Below, one piece after another: positions 35,732 to 44,671 of a stretch of 57,726 bases of DNA; within the stretch, counting starts at the first letter, position 1, and each line of letters opens with the position of its first letter. The position numbers and the translations under genes are program-made. The notes beneath the pieces are model-generated. The model was not told the origin of the DNA, searched no databases, and saw only the letters and a program-made list of their open reading frames with translations. The stretch comes from JBAWXE01 sp037144255 (GTDB lineage: Bacteria > Bacteroidota > Bacteroidia > Chitinophagales > Chitinophagaceae). The stretch spans positions 1-57,726 of the forward strand of contig JBAWXE010000008.1 in NCBI GenBank assembly GCA_037144255.1, in the 5' to 3' direction.

Positions 35732-38700
35732 TTATTGTTTTACAATCTTTTCGATCTGTAATAGATTACCTGAATTATCTCTTACATAGATCATATACAT
35801 ACCAGAAGAAAGACCACTCATATCTACCAGTTTTGTATCTTTTTCAATGATCAAAGTTCTACCGGTGATATCTTGTATAGAAATATCGACCATAGTATGG
35901 TATTCAATATAAACTACTGATCTTGTAGGATTAGGGAATATTCTGATCTTATCATTATTACCGATAGTAGTACTGATGCCTGTGGTACCTACATTCAGCA
36001 AAGCTGAAGATCTAGAACAAGTATTAGGGTTTGTTACCACTACAGAATAAGTACCGTTCTGTGTCATAGTATATGTATTAGAATTAGCACCCGGAATTGC
36101 GGTACCATTCAAATACCATTGATATGAAGAATAACCGGTAGTAGTAGAAAGGATAGAACCATTCTGTGTGATAACAGGTATAGGGTTGTTCAATACAGAA
36201 ACAGTGATAGGGAAAGAAGTAGCACTGCCACAACCTGTAATTGAAAGCACCACTGTGTAAACACCACCTTGTGTAGCAAGATAAGTACTGTCTGTAGCAC
36301 CAGGGATATCAACACCATTCAATTGCCATTGAAATAAAAGATTAGTAGGTGTTGTGTTAGTAGTTAATAATACCTGACCACCATCGCAGAAAGTAATTGG
36401 TGCTGTAGGAACAATAATAGCTGTTGGTACTGAACTTGCAGTAATACTAGTAACAGCAGATGTAGCATTACATGAACCTGAAACTACATGAACTGAATAA
36501 TTGCCGATAGTAGTAGCAGGATAAGTAGCAGTTGTAGCGCCATTGATATTTACACCGTTAAGCATCCACTGATAAGAATAACCGCCCACTACAGGAGTAG
36601 TTAACAACACTGAGTTAGAACCACACAATGTTGTACCATTAGGAGTAGAAACTACAGGTGTAGGGAGATTAGCGGTAACACTTGTAGCAGCTGATGTTGA
36701 GGAAGAGCAAGTACCTTGAGTTTCTATTACAGTATAATTACCAATCAAATTTGCAGTATAAGTAGCAGCAGTAGCACCATTGATATTAGCACCGTTCAAC
36801 TGCCATTGATAAGTAATACCTACTCCTGAAGTAGCTTGCAATAATACCGAAGAACCACATAAAGAAGTGCCATTAGGAGCAGTAATAGAAGGTGTAGGTG
36901 TTGTAGCTGTTAAAGTCACCGTAGATGAAGTTGTAGAACAACCAGCTTGAGAAACAATAACATCATATACACCCGGCAAAGTTGCATTGTAAGTTGCAGC
37001 GGTAGCGCCATTGATGTTAGCACCATTTAATTGCCATTGATAAGTAAGACCACCACCTACGTTTGCATTCAACGGCAAATTAGCAACACCACAAAGTGAT
37101 GTACCATTAGGAGTAGTAATGGTAGCGGTAGGCGCTGGAGTGGTAGTTAATAATACTGTATTAGAGGTGGCACTACAAGTGCTAACATTAGTAACTATAC
37201 AATTGTAGTTACCTGCTTGGTTAGCAGCATATGTAACACTAGTGGCACCATTGATATTTCCATTATTCAGCAACCATTGATAAGTAAGTCCAGATCCTGA
37301 ATTGGCTGTAAGAGTAAAAGTACCGGTTGAACAGAATGAAGCAGGCCCTGCAGGAGTAACTGTAGCAGTAGGGCTAGTATTTACTGTAACAACAATGGAA
37401 TTAGATACTGCGCTGTTAATAATACAAGTATAAGTACCACTTTGAGTAACTGTAAGAGTATCTGTAGTATTAGCCGGCACTACATTTACACCGTTTTTTT
37501 GCCACTGATAGGTAGCACCTGTTGCAGGGCTTGCAGTTAATAATACACTACCACCTGTACAGAAGGTTGTAGGACCACCTGCTGATATTGTACCACTGCT
37601 GGCAGTAACTGTAAAGTTACCTACATTCACATTGAAGAAAACATTACCATTACCTTTTACTTTGATTCGTGCAAGACTGGTAGTTGTAGCAATGGTAGGC
37701 ACAGTAATAGATGCTGTACCATTATTAGGGAAAGTACCTACTGTATAAGGCCAAGTATAACCACCATCAACTGACATATATATATCAACATTAGCAGCAC
37801 TGATTGGTACGTTGTTAGTATTAGCTACGTTCCAAGTAACGGTTTGCGTTGTACCGCTTCCCCAAGAAACTGCAGCAGCTGGTGCAGTAACTGTAAACGG
37901 ACCTACAGGAATCTCATTGATGGAAATTGAATCATCAGGAATTGTAACACTACCAAAACCATTAATGTAACTACGAGTAGTTAATTTAAATTTCAATGTG
38001 CGAGCTGCATTAGGTAATTTCTCACCCATATAGGTTGTAACACCTTTCAAGACAGTATCTATGATTGGGAAAACACGAGTAGTTGATAAACTAGGTGAAA
38101 ATGACTTGAATGTAGGGCCTTGAGCATTGGTAGGTGTACCTGTACTAAAATCGAAAGCAGAACCCAGATCATTCTCTTCCCAACAATACCTGTTAGCTGT
38201 ATCTGCTGCAGAGTCTACTACGGCTGGTGATGTAAGTTCAAATGGAGTAAGAGTAGGTATACTGTATGAAGCAGAAAAAGCAGCCATAGTAACATACAAA
38301 TTACCAGTATTGCTAAAGGCAGCACATGTATTACCAGTACTTGTTGTCATGTAAGTAATGATCTGGTTAATACTAGCACGATGAAAATATGCATCACTAT
38401 GAGGCTGAATATCATCAGGTGCGCAAATGCCTGCATAACCCATAATAGTAGTGGCACTTGCAGGTTCATATGCCATATTAGCAACACGATTACCTCCACC
38501 ACAGCTACCATTGGTACCATCATTAAATGTGTGACCAGCACCCCAAGCATGGCCCATTTCATGAGCAACATAATCTATATCAAAACCGTCACCTGTAGGT
38601 GTTGGTGAACCTGTAACTGTTTGCGCTTTCTGGCCTGCTACACATACAATACCTTGACCGGAAAGTCCACCACCACCTGTAGTGAATACATGACCGTAAT

Positions 38701-39661
38701 CGTAGTTAGCTGTTCCTATCTTAGTATCACATTGTGTTTGGTTGGTAGTAAGGCACTGATTAGAGTTGGCATCAATAGCTGCTGTATAAGGATCATTACC
38801 ACTAGTATTACCAGTAGCTAATGGCCATACAATAGCAGTATCGTTTGCAACCATAACCATCATACCTGAGAATTCACGTTCGTAGACGCCATTTACACGG
38901 TTCATAGTGGTAGTCATTGCGCTAATGCATTGAGCCATAGTAGGTGTAGTAGTACCGGTAGCCGCCTGACAATAGAAATGGTCTGCAGATAATGCTAAAC
39001 GATAAGTACGTAATTGATGACCATTTTGTAATTTTTGGGCATTATGAGCAGTATTACCAGAGTTTTGATTATCTAATGCAGGTAATGAGGATCCACCAAC
39101 TTGCAATAAGTTATTAGCGTTTCCTAAATGATTATTACTTCCAAGATTACATGCCATACGTGCATAAGCAGGTCGGAACTCATCTCTTTTATAATGCACC
39201 ATATAGTGTCCATCATTCTGAAAACTATAAGGATCGATAAAAGAGGTATTATCGCCATCATATATCATTGCATGGAAGCCGAAACTTGTAAAATCTAGTT
39301 TAGCAGTAGCAGAATGATCATCTAAAGCATAAGCAGAAAATGTTTGTATTTCAGGGAATTTAGCTGCCAATGGAGCTTCCATTGCATAGCATCTCCAAAC
39401 TTTGAAAGATCTCATTTGTCCATTAGGCATGGGTAATTGTATTACCTGTCCTGCATTTGGATCTGTAGAAAGTCCACTTAGGGCATTCAACATTGCAGCT
39501 GAATTAAGGTTGTATTCAATAAAGGACTTAGCCTTTATCCGTGGCGTTGTTTGAGATAAAGGAGCAGATGTCATCCTTTGCCAAAACGAATTGCTTTCTT
39601 GTGCTGATACTGCAGCAGTGATGCCGACAAAAAGGAACAATAACGTAAAGAGTTTTTTCAT
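35732..39661 (-). CDS. Secreted reprolysin-like zinc metalloprotease with Ig-like repeats and T9SS sorting domain
   Basis: 1309 residues. A signal peptide (MKKLFTLLFLFVGITAAVSA) is followed by a propeptide-like region. The zinc site is HEMGHAWGAGH (His 367, Glu 368, His 371, His 377), the HExxHxxGxxH form of reprolysin-type M12B proteases. Beta-sandwich regions follow, then seven Ig-like repeats of about 75-80 residues, each with a Y/FQWxLNGxxIxGA core. The C-terminal 75 residues are a type A T9SS sorting domain (IRIFPNPTRSVVYIEY ... MSGLSSGMYMIYV), which would send it through the type IX system to the surface or medium. It is a stand-alone unit with the terminator at 35683. The likely role is extracellular protein degradation. 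Confidence 0.93.
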   Translation of the reverse strand: MKKLFTLLFLFVGITAAVSAQESNSFWQRMTSAPLSQTTPRIKAKSFIEYNLNSAAMLNALSGLSTDPNAGQVIQLPMPNGQMRSFKVWRCYAMEAPLAAKFPEIQTFSAYALDDHSATAKLDFTSFGFHAMIYDGDNTSFIDPYSFQNDGHYMVHYKRDEFRPAYARMACNLGSNNHLGNANNLLQVGGSSLPALDNQNSGNTAHNAQKLQNGHQLRTYRLALSADHFYCQAATGTTTPTMAQCISAMTTTMNRVNGVYEREFSGMMVMVANDTAIVWPLATGNTSGNDPYTAAIDANSNQCLTTNQTQCDTKIGTANYDYGHVFTTGGGGLSGQGIVCVAGQKAQTVTGSPTPTGDGFDIDYVAHEMGHAWGAGHTFNDGTNGSCGGGNRVANMAYEPASATTIMGYAGICAPDDIQPHSDAYFHRASINQIITYMTTSTGNTCAAFSNTGNLYVTMAAFSASYSIPTLTPFELTSPAVVDSAADTANRYCWEENDLGSAFDFSTGTPTNAQGPTFKSFSPSLSTTRVFPIIDTVLKGVTTYMGEKLPNAARTLKFKLTTRSYINGFGSVTIPDDSISINEIPVGPFTVTAPAAAVSWGSGTTQTVTWNVANTNNVPISAANVDIYMSVDGGYTWPYTVGTFPNNGTASITVPTIATTTSLARIKVKGNGNVFFNVNVGNFTVTASSGTISAGGPTTFCTGGSVLLTASPATGATYQWQKNGVNVVPANTTDTLTVTQSGTYTCIINSAVSNSIVVTVNTSPTATVTPAGPASFCSTGTFTLTANSGSGLTYQWLLNNGNINGATSVTYAANQAGNYNCIVTNVSTCSATSNTVLLTTTPAPTATITTPNGTSLCGVANLPLNANVGGGLTYQWQLNGANINGATAATYNATLPGVYDVIVSQAGCSTTSSTVTLTATTPTPSITAPNGTSLCGSSVLLQATSGVGITYQWQLNGANINGATAATYTANLIGNYTVIETQGTCSSSTSAATSVTANLPTPVVSTPNGTTLCGSNSVLLTTPVVGGYSYQWMLNGVNINGATTATYPATTIGNYSVHVVSGSCNATSAVTSITASSVPTAIIVPTAPITFCDGGQVLLTTNTTPTNLLFQWQLNGVDIPGATDSTYLATQGGVYTVVLSITGCGSATSFPITVSVLNNPIPVITQNGSILSTTTGYSSYQWYLNGTAIPGANSNTYTMTQNGTYSVVVTNPNTCSRSSALLNVGTTGISTTIGNNDKIRIFPNPTRSVVYIEYHTMVDISIQDITGRTLIIEKDTKLVDMSGLSSGMYMIYVRDNSGNLLQIEKIVKQ
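36010..37570 (-). repeat. Seven Ig-like coding repeats in the T9SS protease
   Basis: The YQWQLNG-type motif recurs at a spacing of about 210-240 bases (near 37505, 37275, 37035, 36795, 36565, 36330 and 36120). The middle copies are the most alike (NGANINGATAATY occurs twice unchanged), consistent with recent internal duplication or homogenisation. Confidence 0.8.
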
Positions 39662-39872
39662 TTCTTGTTTGCTTTAAAATAAAGATGGCCTAAAATATAT
39701 AAAATCAGTTAAAACAGGAAAACATATCTCATTTTAAATATGAATTTGTCAGAACACATTAAATATATAGTCTTTATTTAGTCAATTGCAAATTAACATA
39801 GACAATACATATTCAATAATCACATTTATTATTATTTACAAACAATATAAACACACTGCAATATTGAATATT

Positions 39873-39915
39873 AATATTGGCCACTATATATATAGTGACC
39901 AATATTATTTTTTTT
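39873..39915 (+). terminator. Long hairpin followed by T8 upstream of the hmgA promoter
   Basis: Arms of 16 bases (AATATTGGCCACTATA / TATAGTGACCAATATT, one mismatch) are followed by ATTTTTTTT on the plus strand. In form it is a rightward rho-independent terminator, yet no rightward gene precedes it: the left neighbour is the divergent protease gene. It may insulate the hmgA-hpd promoter, end an unrecognised transcript, or bind a regulator. Confidence 0.6.
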
Positions 39916-39952
39916 ACTGACAAGGGTCATGTATGTCGCTACATCTATTAGA

Positions 39953-39960
39953 TATGTTTG
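39953..39960 (+). promoter_or_regulatory. -7 box of the hmgA-hpd operon
   Basis: TATGTTTG fits TAnnTTTG, with transcription expected from about 39967, just before the ATG at 39979. This argues against the in-frame TTG at 39958 as the start, since it lies inside the box. Confidence 0.5.
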
Positions 39961-39978
39961 GATGAGAAAAAAGATCTT

Positions 39979-41136
39979 ATGCCATTTTATCACAGTTTGG
40001 GCATTGTGCCCGAAAAGCGTCATATTGTTAGTCATCAGCCCAATGGAAAATTATATCAGGAAGAACTGGTAGGTACACAAGGTTTTGGTGGATTATCATC
40101 ATTAGTATATCATTTGTACCCACCTACATGCGTAAAGCAAAAAGGCAAACCATATTCTGTAAAACCTAAAATAGCTATCGAAAATGGGTTAAATGCGATG
40201 AGCTTTAATGGTTTTGATGTGAAACCTGTTGCAGATTATATGGAAAGTCGCAAAACACTTTTCGTAAATGCAGCAATGCATATTGGGCTAGCAGCGCCTA
40301 TGAACTCTACAGAGTATTTCTACAAAAATGCAGATGCTGATGAAATGCTGTTCGTACACAAAGGAAGTGGTGTATTGCACACTATGTTCGGATCATTAAA
40401 TTTTCAATATGGTGATTATATAGTAATTCCTCGTGGTACAGTATATCGAATACATCTCAACGGTACAGACAACAAACTATTATTTATAGAATCATTTGAT
40501 CCAATTTTCACTCCTAGACGATATAGGAACGATTTCGGGCAATTACTAGAGCATTCACCTTTTTGCGAACGTGATATAAAAAGACCTAGTAACCTGCAGA
40601 CAATAGATGAAAAAGGAGACTTTGATATCTATATCAAAAAGAAAGGAATGATGTTCCCATATACCTATATGAATCATCCTTTTGATGTGGCTGGATGGGA
40701 TGGATATCATTATCCATATACATTTTCCATTTTCAACTTCGAGCCATTAACGGGTCGCATACATATGCCACCTCCAATACATCAAACATTTGAAAGTAAG
40801 AATTTTGTAGTGTGTTCGTTCGTACCTCGCTTATACGATTATCATCCACTTGCCATACCTGCTCCTTATCATCACAGCAATATTGATAGTGACGAAATAC
40901 TATATTATGTAGATGGTGATTTCATGAGTAGAAATAATATAAAGGCCGGACAATTCACTTTGCACCCAGGAGGTATACCGCACGGACCACACCCCGGAGC
41001 AATAGAACGCAGCATAGGGCAAAAGGAAACAAAAGAACTGGCCGTAATGATAGACCCTTTCAACCCGGTAATGATAACAGAAGATGCTATGAAAATAGAA
41101 GTTGAAGGATATTACAAATCTTGGTTAACAGAATAA
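39979..41136 (+). CDS. hmgA: Homogentisate 1,2-dioxygenase
   Basis: Iron enzyme that opens the homogentisate ring to maleylacetoacetate in tyrosine/phenylalanine breakdown. About 385 residues. The start MPFYHSLGIVPEKRH and the region GTQGFGGLSSLVYHLYPPT are typical of the Bacteroidota form. A cupin core has the iron-site region (PAPYHHSNIDSDEILYYVDGDF) and a C-terminal LHPGGIPHGPHPGAIE. The hpd gene follows 11 bases later, giving two consecutive pathway steps in one operon. The remaining enzymes (maleylacetoacetate isomerase, fumarylacetoacetase) are not in the window. Confidence 0.93.
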   Translation: MPFYHSLGIVPEKRHIVSHQPNGKLYQEELVGTQGFGGLSSLVYHLYPPTCVKQKGKPYSVKPKIAIENGLNAMSFNGFDVKPVADYMESRKTLFVNAAMHIGLAAPMNSTEYFYKNADADEMLFVHKGSGVLHTMFGSLNFQYGDYIVIPRGTVYRIHLNGTDNKLLFIESFDPIFTPRRYRNDFGQLLEHSPFCERDIKRPSNLQTIDEKGDFDIYIKKKGMMFPYTYMNHPFDVAGWDGYHYPYTFSIFNFEPLTGRIHMPPPIHQTFESKNFVVCSFVPRLYDYHPLAIPAPYHHSNIDSDEILYYVDGDFMSRNNIKAGQFTLHPGGIPHGPHPGAIERSIGQKETKELAVMIDPFNPVMITEDAMKIEVEGYYKSWLTE

Positions 41137-41147
41137 AAATACACCTC

Positions 41148-42305
41148 ATGGAAAATCGTGATTTAAAAAATGTAACTAATTACAACTATGGGATAGAAAA
41201 AATCTTTCAAGATGCAAAAGATTTCTTACCCATTAATGGTACAGACTATGTAGAACTGTATGTTGGTAATGCCAAACAGGCCGCGCACTATTACAAGACA
41301 GCATTTGGCTTTCAATCCTTGGCTTATGCGGGATTAGAAACCGGTGTTCGTGATCATGTTTCCTATGTACTGGCACAAGATAAAATAAGGTTAGTACTCA
41401 CTACCCCACTCAAGTCTGATTCGCTTATAGCAGAACACATCAAAAAACATGGCGATGGCGTAAAGGTTATAGCATTATGGGTTGATGATGCACGCAAGGC
41501 ATTTATTGAAACAACCTCTCGCGGTGCAGAAGTATTCTTTCAACCGGTGGAAGAAAAAGACGAAAAAGGAGAAGTGGTAAGAGCGGGTATACGTACCTAT
41601 GGAGACACCGTACACATATTTGTAGAGCGCAAAAATTATCATGGAGTATTCTTACCAGGATTTGAGCCATGGGTGTCAGAGTATAATCCTCCTGTTACAG
41701 GTCTTAAATATATAGACCATATGGTAGGTAATGTGGAACTGGGTAAAATGAACAAGTGGGCTGCTTATTATGCACACGTAATGGGATTTGCCAATTTGGT
41801 AACATTTGATGATAAGGATATCTCTACTCAGTATACAGCCCTCATGAGTAAAGTAATGACAAATGGTAACGGCCGTATCAAATTCCCAATTAATGAACCT
41901 GCCATTGGATTGAAAAAATCTCAAGTAGAAGAATATCTAGACTTTTATGAAGGTCCGGGATGTCAACATATTGCTGTAGCTACCGATGATATTGTATTTA
42001 CAATATCAGAAATGCGCAAAAGAGGTGTTGAATTCTTATATGTACCTGGCAAGTATTATGATACTGTACAAGACAGAGTGGGCGAAATAGCAGAAGATAT
42101 GGCAACTCTCAAAAGGCTGGGTATAATGGTAGACCGTGATGAAGAAGGGTATTTGTTACAAATATTTACCAAGCCTGTAGAAGATAGACCAACTCTCTTC
42201 TTTGAGATCATTCAACGTAAAGGTGCAAGATCCTTTGGTAAAGGTAATTTCCAAGCTTTATTTGAATCTATAGAAGCTGAACAAGCACGCAGAGGAACAT
42301 TATAA
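41148..42305 (+). CDS. hpd: 4-hydroxyphenylpyruvate dioxygenase
   Basis: Converts 4-hydroxyphenylpyruvate to homogentisate, the substrate of the preceding enzyme. 385 residues in two vicinal-oxygen-chelate halves. The iron ligands are in KYIDHMVGNV (His), GPGCQHIAVATDDI (His) and TLFFEIIQRKGARSFG (Glu). The C-terminal GNFQALFESIE is also typical. I chose the ATG at 41148 (MENRDLKN) because the longer frame from 41121 runs into hmgA. A strong terminator follows. Confidence 0.95.
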   Translation: MENRDLKNVTNYNYGIEKIFQDAKDFLPINGTDYVELYVGNAKQAAHYYKTAFGFQSLAYAGLETGVRDHVSYVLAQDKIRLVLTTPLKSDSLIAEHIKKHGDGVKVIALWVDDARKAFIETTSRGAEVFFQPVEEKDEKGEVVRAGIRTYGDTVHIFVERKNYHGVFLPGFEPWVSEYNPPVTGLKYIDHMVGNVELGKMNKWAAYYAHVMGFANLVTFDDKDISTQYTALMSKVMTNGNGRIKFPINEPAIGLKKSQVEEYLDFYEGPGCQHIAVATDDIVFTISEMRKRGVEFLYVPGKYYDTVQDRVGEIAEDMATLKRLGIMVDRDEEGYLLQIFTKPVEDRPTLFFEIIQRKGARSFGKGNFQALFESIEAEQARRGTL

Positions 42306-42323
42306 AGAAAAAATCTATTACTC

Positions 42324-42359
42324 ATGCAGGTGTTTCTGAAATAGAAACACCTGCATTTT
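42324..42359. terminator. Terminator between hpd and the convergent DUF3857 gene
   Basis: A perfect 14-base stem (ATGCAGGTGTTTCT / AGAAACACCTGCAT) with a 5-base loop, followed by TTTATTTAG, starting 19 bases past hpd. The leftward DUF3857 gene stops at its edge, so it may serve both. Confidence 0.8.
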
Positions 42360-44277
42360 ATTTAGTATTCTTCAGAACAATATCACCTACCCCGTGCTTT
42401 ATAGCCTTACAAAAAGCAAGGTATTCACCAAACTCAGCTGCAGAATATATACCTTTTTGCTGCATAAAAGAAACAGCTAATTTAAGTCCACCATTTTCTA
42501 AATACACTTTGCCGGTATAAGAGCCAAAAGCATATTTAATATTCACTTCTTTAGGGAGTTCATCTACAGAATAATTCTCTGGCATCTGTATGGATATCGT
42601 ATCAATTATATTTAGCGTATATCTTATTTCAAATGGCTCGATACGTATTTCATGATTTGATGGGAATGTAACATTGTGTTTAAAGAAATTAGTGGAAAGG
42701 AAAACTCTCTGAGAAGTATGACGAATAGTGCCATTACCTTTTAATGAAAAAACAATATCCATATTAGGACTTCGTTCCTCCTTATTATTGATCTTTGTAT
42801 CGCTAATTGTAAAAGTGGGAATTGAAACAAATTCATTTACGAATTTTTCTTGTTCTGATGTAGACTTCTCTGATAAATAACTGCTGGCTATATCCCAATA
42901 TTCCCCACTTAAGTGTAAATTAATATTAGCAAGAATATCATCTTGCTTGTCAAAACGAACAACAGCATTTCTTCTTAATACATTATCCGCGTCGTTACTC
43001 TCATTTGTTGTTGCAACTTTACCTCCATCTTCAGTCATTAGTAGAACATTACGATGGTTTGTAAATGAAGATAAATGACCCGCCGGCAATGTTTTTGACG
43101 TACATTCCAACCATGTGGTGTCTTGTCCTTGTGGAACGCACAAAATAATGTGATTAAATGCATAATAAGGAAAATCTAATTGCATTGTTCGTCTTTCATC
43201 TTTCCCTCCATACACTAATGTGGCATAGCTTTTGATGCCTACTTCTTTTAACATTGCCATCATATAATTACTCAATGCCTTACAATCACCGTAGCCTTTC
43301 TCTGCAACGTATTTTGCATCATATGTCTGAAACCCACCGATCCCAAGTACTATACATACATACCTTGTATTATGTTTTAGATATTCGTACAATACTTTAA
43401 TCTTTGAATAATCAGACTTACATGTATCAGTCAAATGATGTACAATAACTTTCTTATCCATAGGTAGTTCATCTCTATTTGCATTTAGCTGATAAAAAAA
43501 CTTACCGAATTCAGCCCAATTAGACATCCTTCCATTATATCCATCTATTGAAAAAGAATCAGAAGCTAGTATAAGTGTAGGTAAAAAGAATGTTTCTGTT
43601 GGAAGTAACTCTGTATTGCCTTTTGCTGGTATATCTGCCAATGTCAGCGATAGCCTCTGCTTTCCACCATTCTCTATAGATTGCAAAGAATCATTTATAT
43701 GAAATGTACGATACCGTAATGGGATGTTATGAGTATATGTTATATCGGCATTGGCAGATACAATGGCACAGTCTCTACCAGGAGATGGTTCCCATTCAGG
43801 AATCCAATATGAATAATGGTTGGTATACTCAATAGTATAAACAACAGTATAAGGATAAGATGAATAATTAAAATCGATGGATTTGCAGCGATAATCATCA
43901 AAGAAAATAAAACTGGACATACTATAATCTAGTATGTCTTTCTTTTTAGCATATTTAACCAATTTACCGTCTTTATCATATAAAAATCCACTAATAGATT
44001 TGATCTTACGCATTTTATCATAAGTCGAATAAAGTGTAGCATACTTTTTCCCTTGTTCATTAAAAATAGTGATTGCATATTCATCAGACACAGTAATATT
44101 GTCCACTTTGGCTATATCCATTACTCTATGGTAGCTACGCACTACAGCGTTAGCATTGATTAATAATCCCTTAGGAATCTTATCTACTGCCAGTTCTTCT
44201 CTCGATTTACCCGCAACACTATTTTGTAATAGGATTGTGAAACATACGAAAAACAATAGGACCTTTTTGGCAATCAT
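42358..44277 (-). CDS. Exported DUF3857 / transglutaminase-like protein, intact copy
   Basis: About 639 residues with a signal peptide (MIAKKVLLFFVCFTILLQNSVAG). An N-terminal DUF3857 region covers about 40-240 (TVVYTIEYTNHYSYWIPEWE). A transglutaminase-like core has the Cys-containing motif EKGYGDCKALSNYMMAML, and a C-terminal DUF3858-like beta domain ends DIVLKNTK. The family is exported and of unknown function, often near surface-polymer genes. I chose the ATG at 44277 because it gives a standard signal peptide; the longer frame to 44319 overlaps the upstream remnant. Confidence 0.85.
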   Translation of the reverse strand: MIAKKVLLFFVCFTILLQNSVAGKSREELAVDKIPKGLLINANAVVRSYHRVMDIAKVDNITVSDEYAITIFNEQGKKYATLYSTYDKMRKIKSISGFLYDKDGKLVKYAKKKDILDYSMSSFIFFDDYRCKSIDFNYSSYPYTVVYTIEYTNHYSYWIPEWEPSPGRDCAIVSANADITYTHNIPLRYRTFHINDSLQSIENGGKQRLSLTLADIPAKGNTELLPTETFFLPTLILASDSFSIDGYNGRMSNWAEFGKFFYQLNANRDELPMDKKVIVHHLTDTCKSDYSKIKVLYEYLKHNTRYVCIVLGIGGFQTYDAKYVAEKGYGDCKALSNYMMAMLKEVGIKSYATLVYGGKDERRTMQLDFPYYAFNHIILCVPQGQDTTWLECTSKTLPAGHLSSFTNHRNVLLMTEDGGKVATTNESNDADNVLRRNAVVRFDKQDDILANINLHLSGEYWDIASSYLSEKSTSEQEKFVNEFVSIPTFTISDTKINNKEERSPNMDIVFSLKGNGTIRHTSQRVFLSTNFFKHNVTFPSNHEIRIEPFEIRYTLNIIDTISIQMPENYSVDELPKEVNIKYAFGSYTGKVYLENGGLKLAVSFMQQKGIYSAAEFGEYLAFCKAIKHGVGDIVLKNTK

Positions 44278-44281
44278 CAAA

Positions 44282-44671
44282 TCATTTTTTTCTAAATGAA
44301 ATAATCTCATCACTCTCATTTATCATTTGTTGATAGAAAGCTCTTACCTCGCTATAATTTTCAACAGGATAGGTAGTAACATTATTAGAAAATATACTAT
44401 GCACCATTAAGGTATGCATATTAGGATCATGATCTATAGTTTTTTTAAATACCATACTACTATTAAAATAATTCAAAAAAAACGGTTTCGGTATTGCATC
44501 AGGAATTATATTATCTGGCAATTTCACAGTCATGTAATATTCCAACTCACTTAAATAAGAAAATTCAATGGGTAATTTTCTTTTGACAGACTTGAAAGGA
44601 TTCTCACTAAAAAATTTCAGAACAAAGAAGTTGATAAACTTATTTTAATCATTATGATTTAATGTCATTTT
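44282..44671 (-). pseudogene. Detached C-terminal (DUF3858-like) part of the neighbouring DUF3857 gene
   Basis: This stretch is in the same reading frame as the gene at 44672-46297 and directly continues it after the TGA at 44672-44674. A second stop (TAA at 44645-44647) follows eight codons later, then about 120 codons stay open to 44282. The translation (NFFVLKFFSENPFKSVKRK, then MTVKLPDNIIPDAI, then YPVENYSEVRAFYQQM) reads like the C-terminal domain that full-length DUF3857 proteins, including the gene just downstream, possess. An internal TTG (44545) or an ATG (44533) could restart translation, but nonsense decay is simpler. Confidence 0.7.

Noticed and set aside
39958..39978. TTG start for hmgA
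   Set aside because: The TTG is part of the -7 box TATGTTTG, and the ATG at 39979 gives the usual N-terminus.
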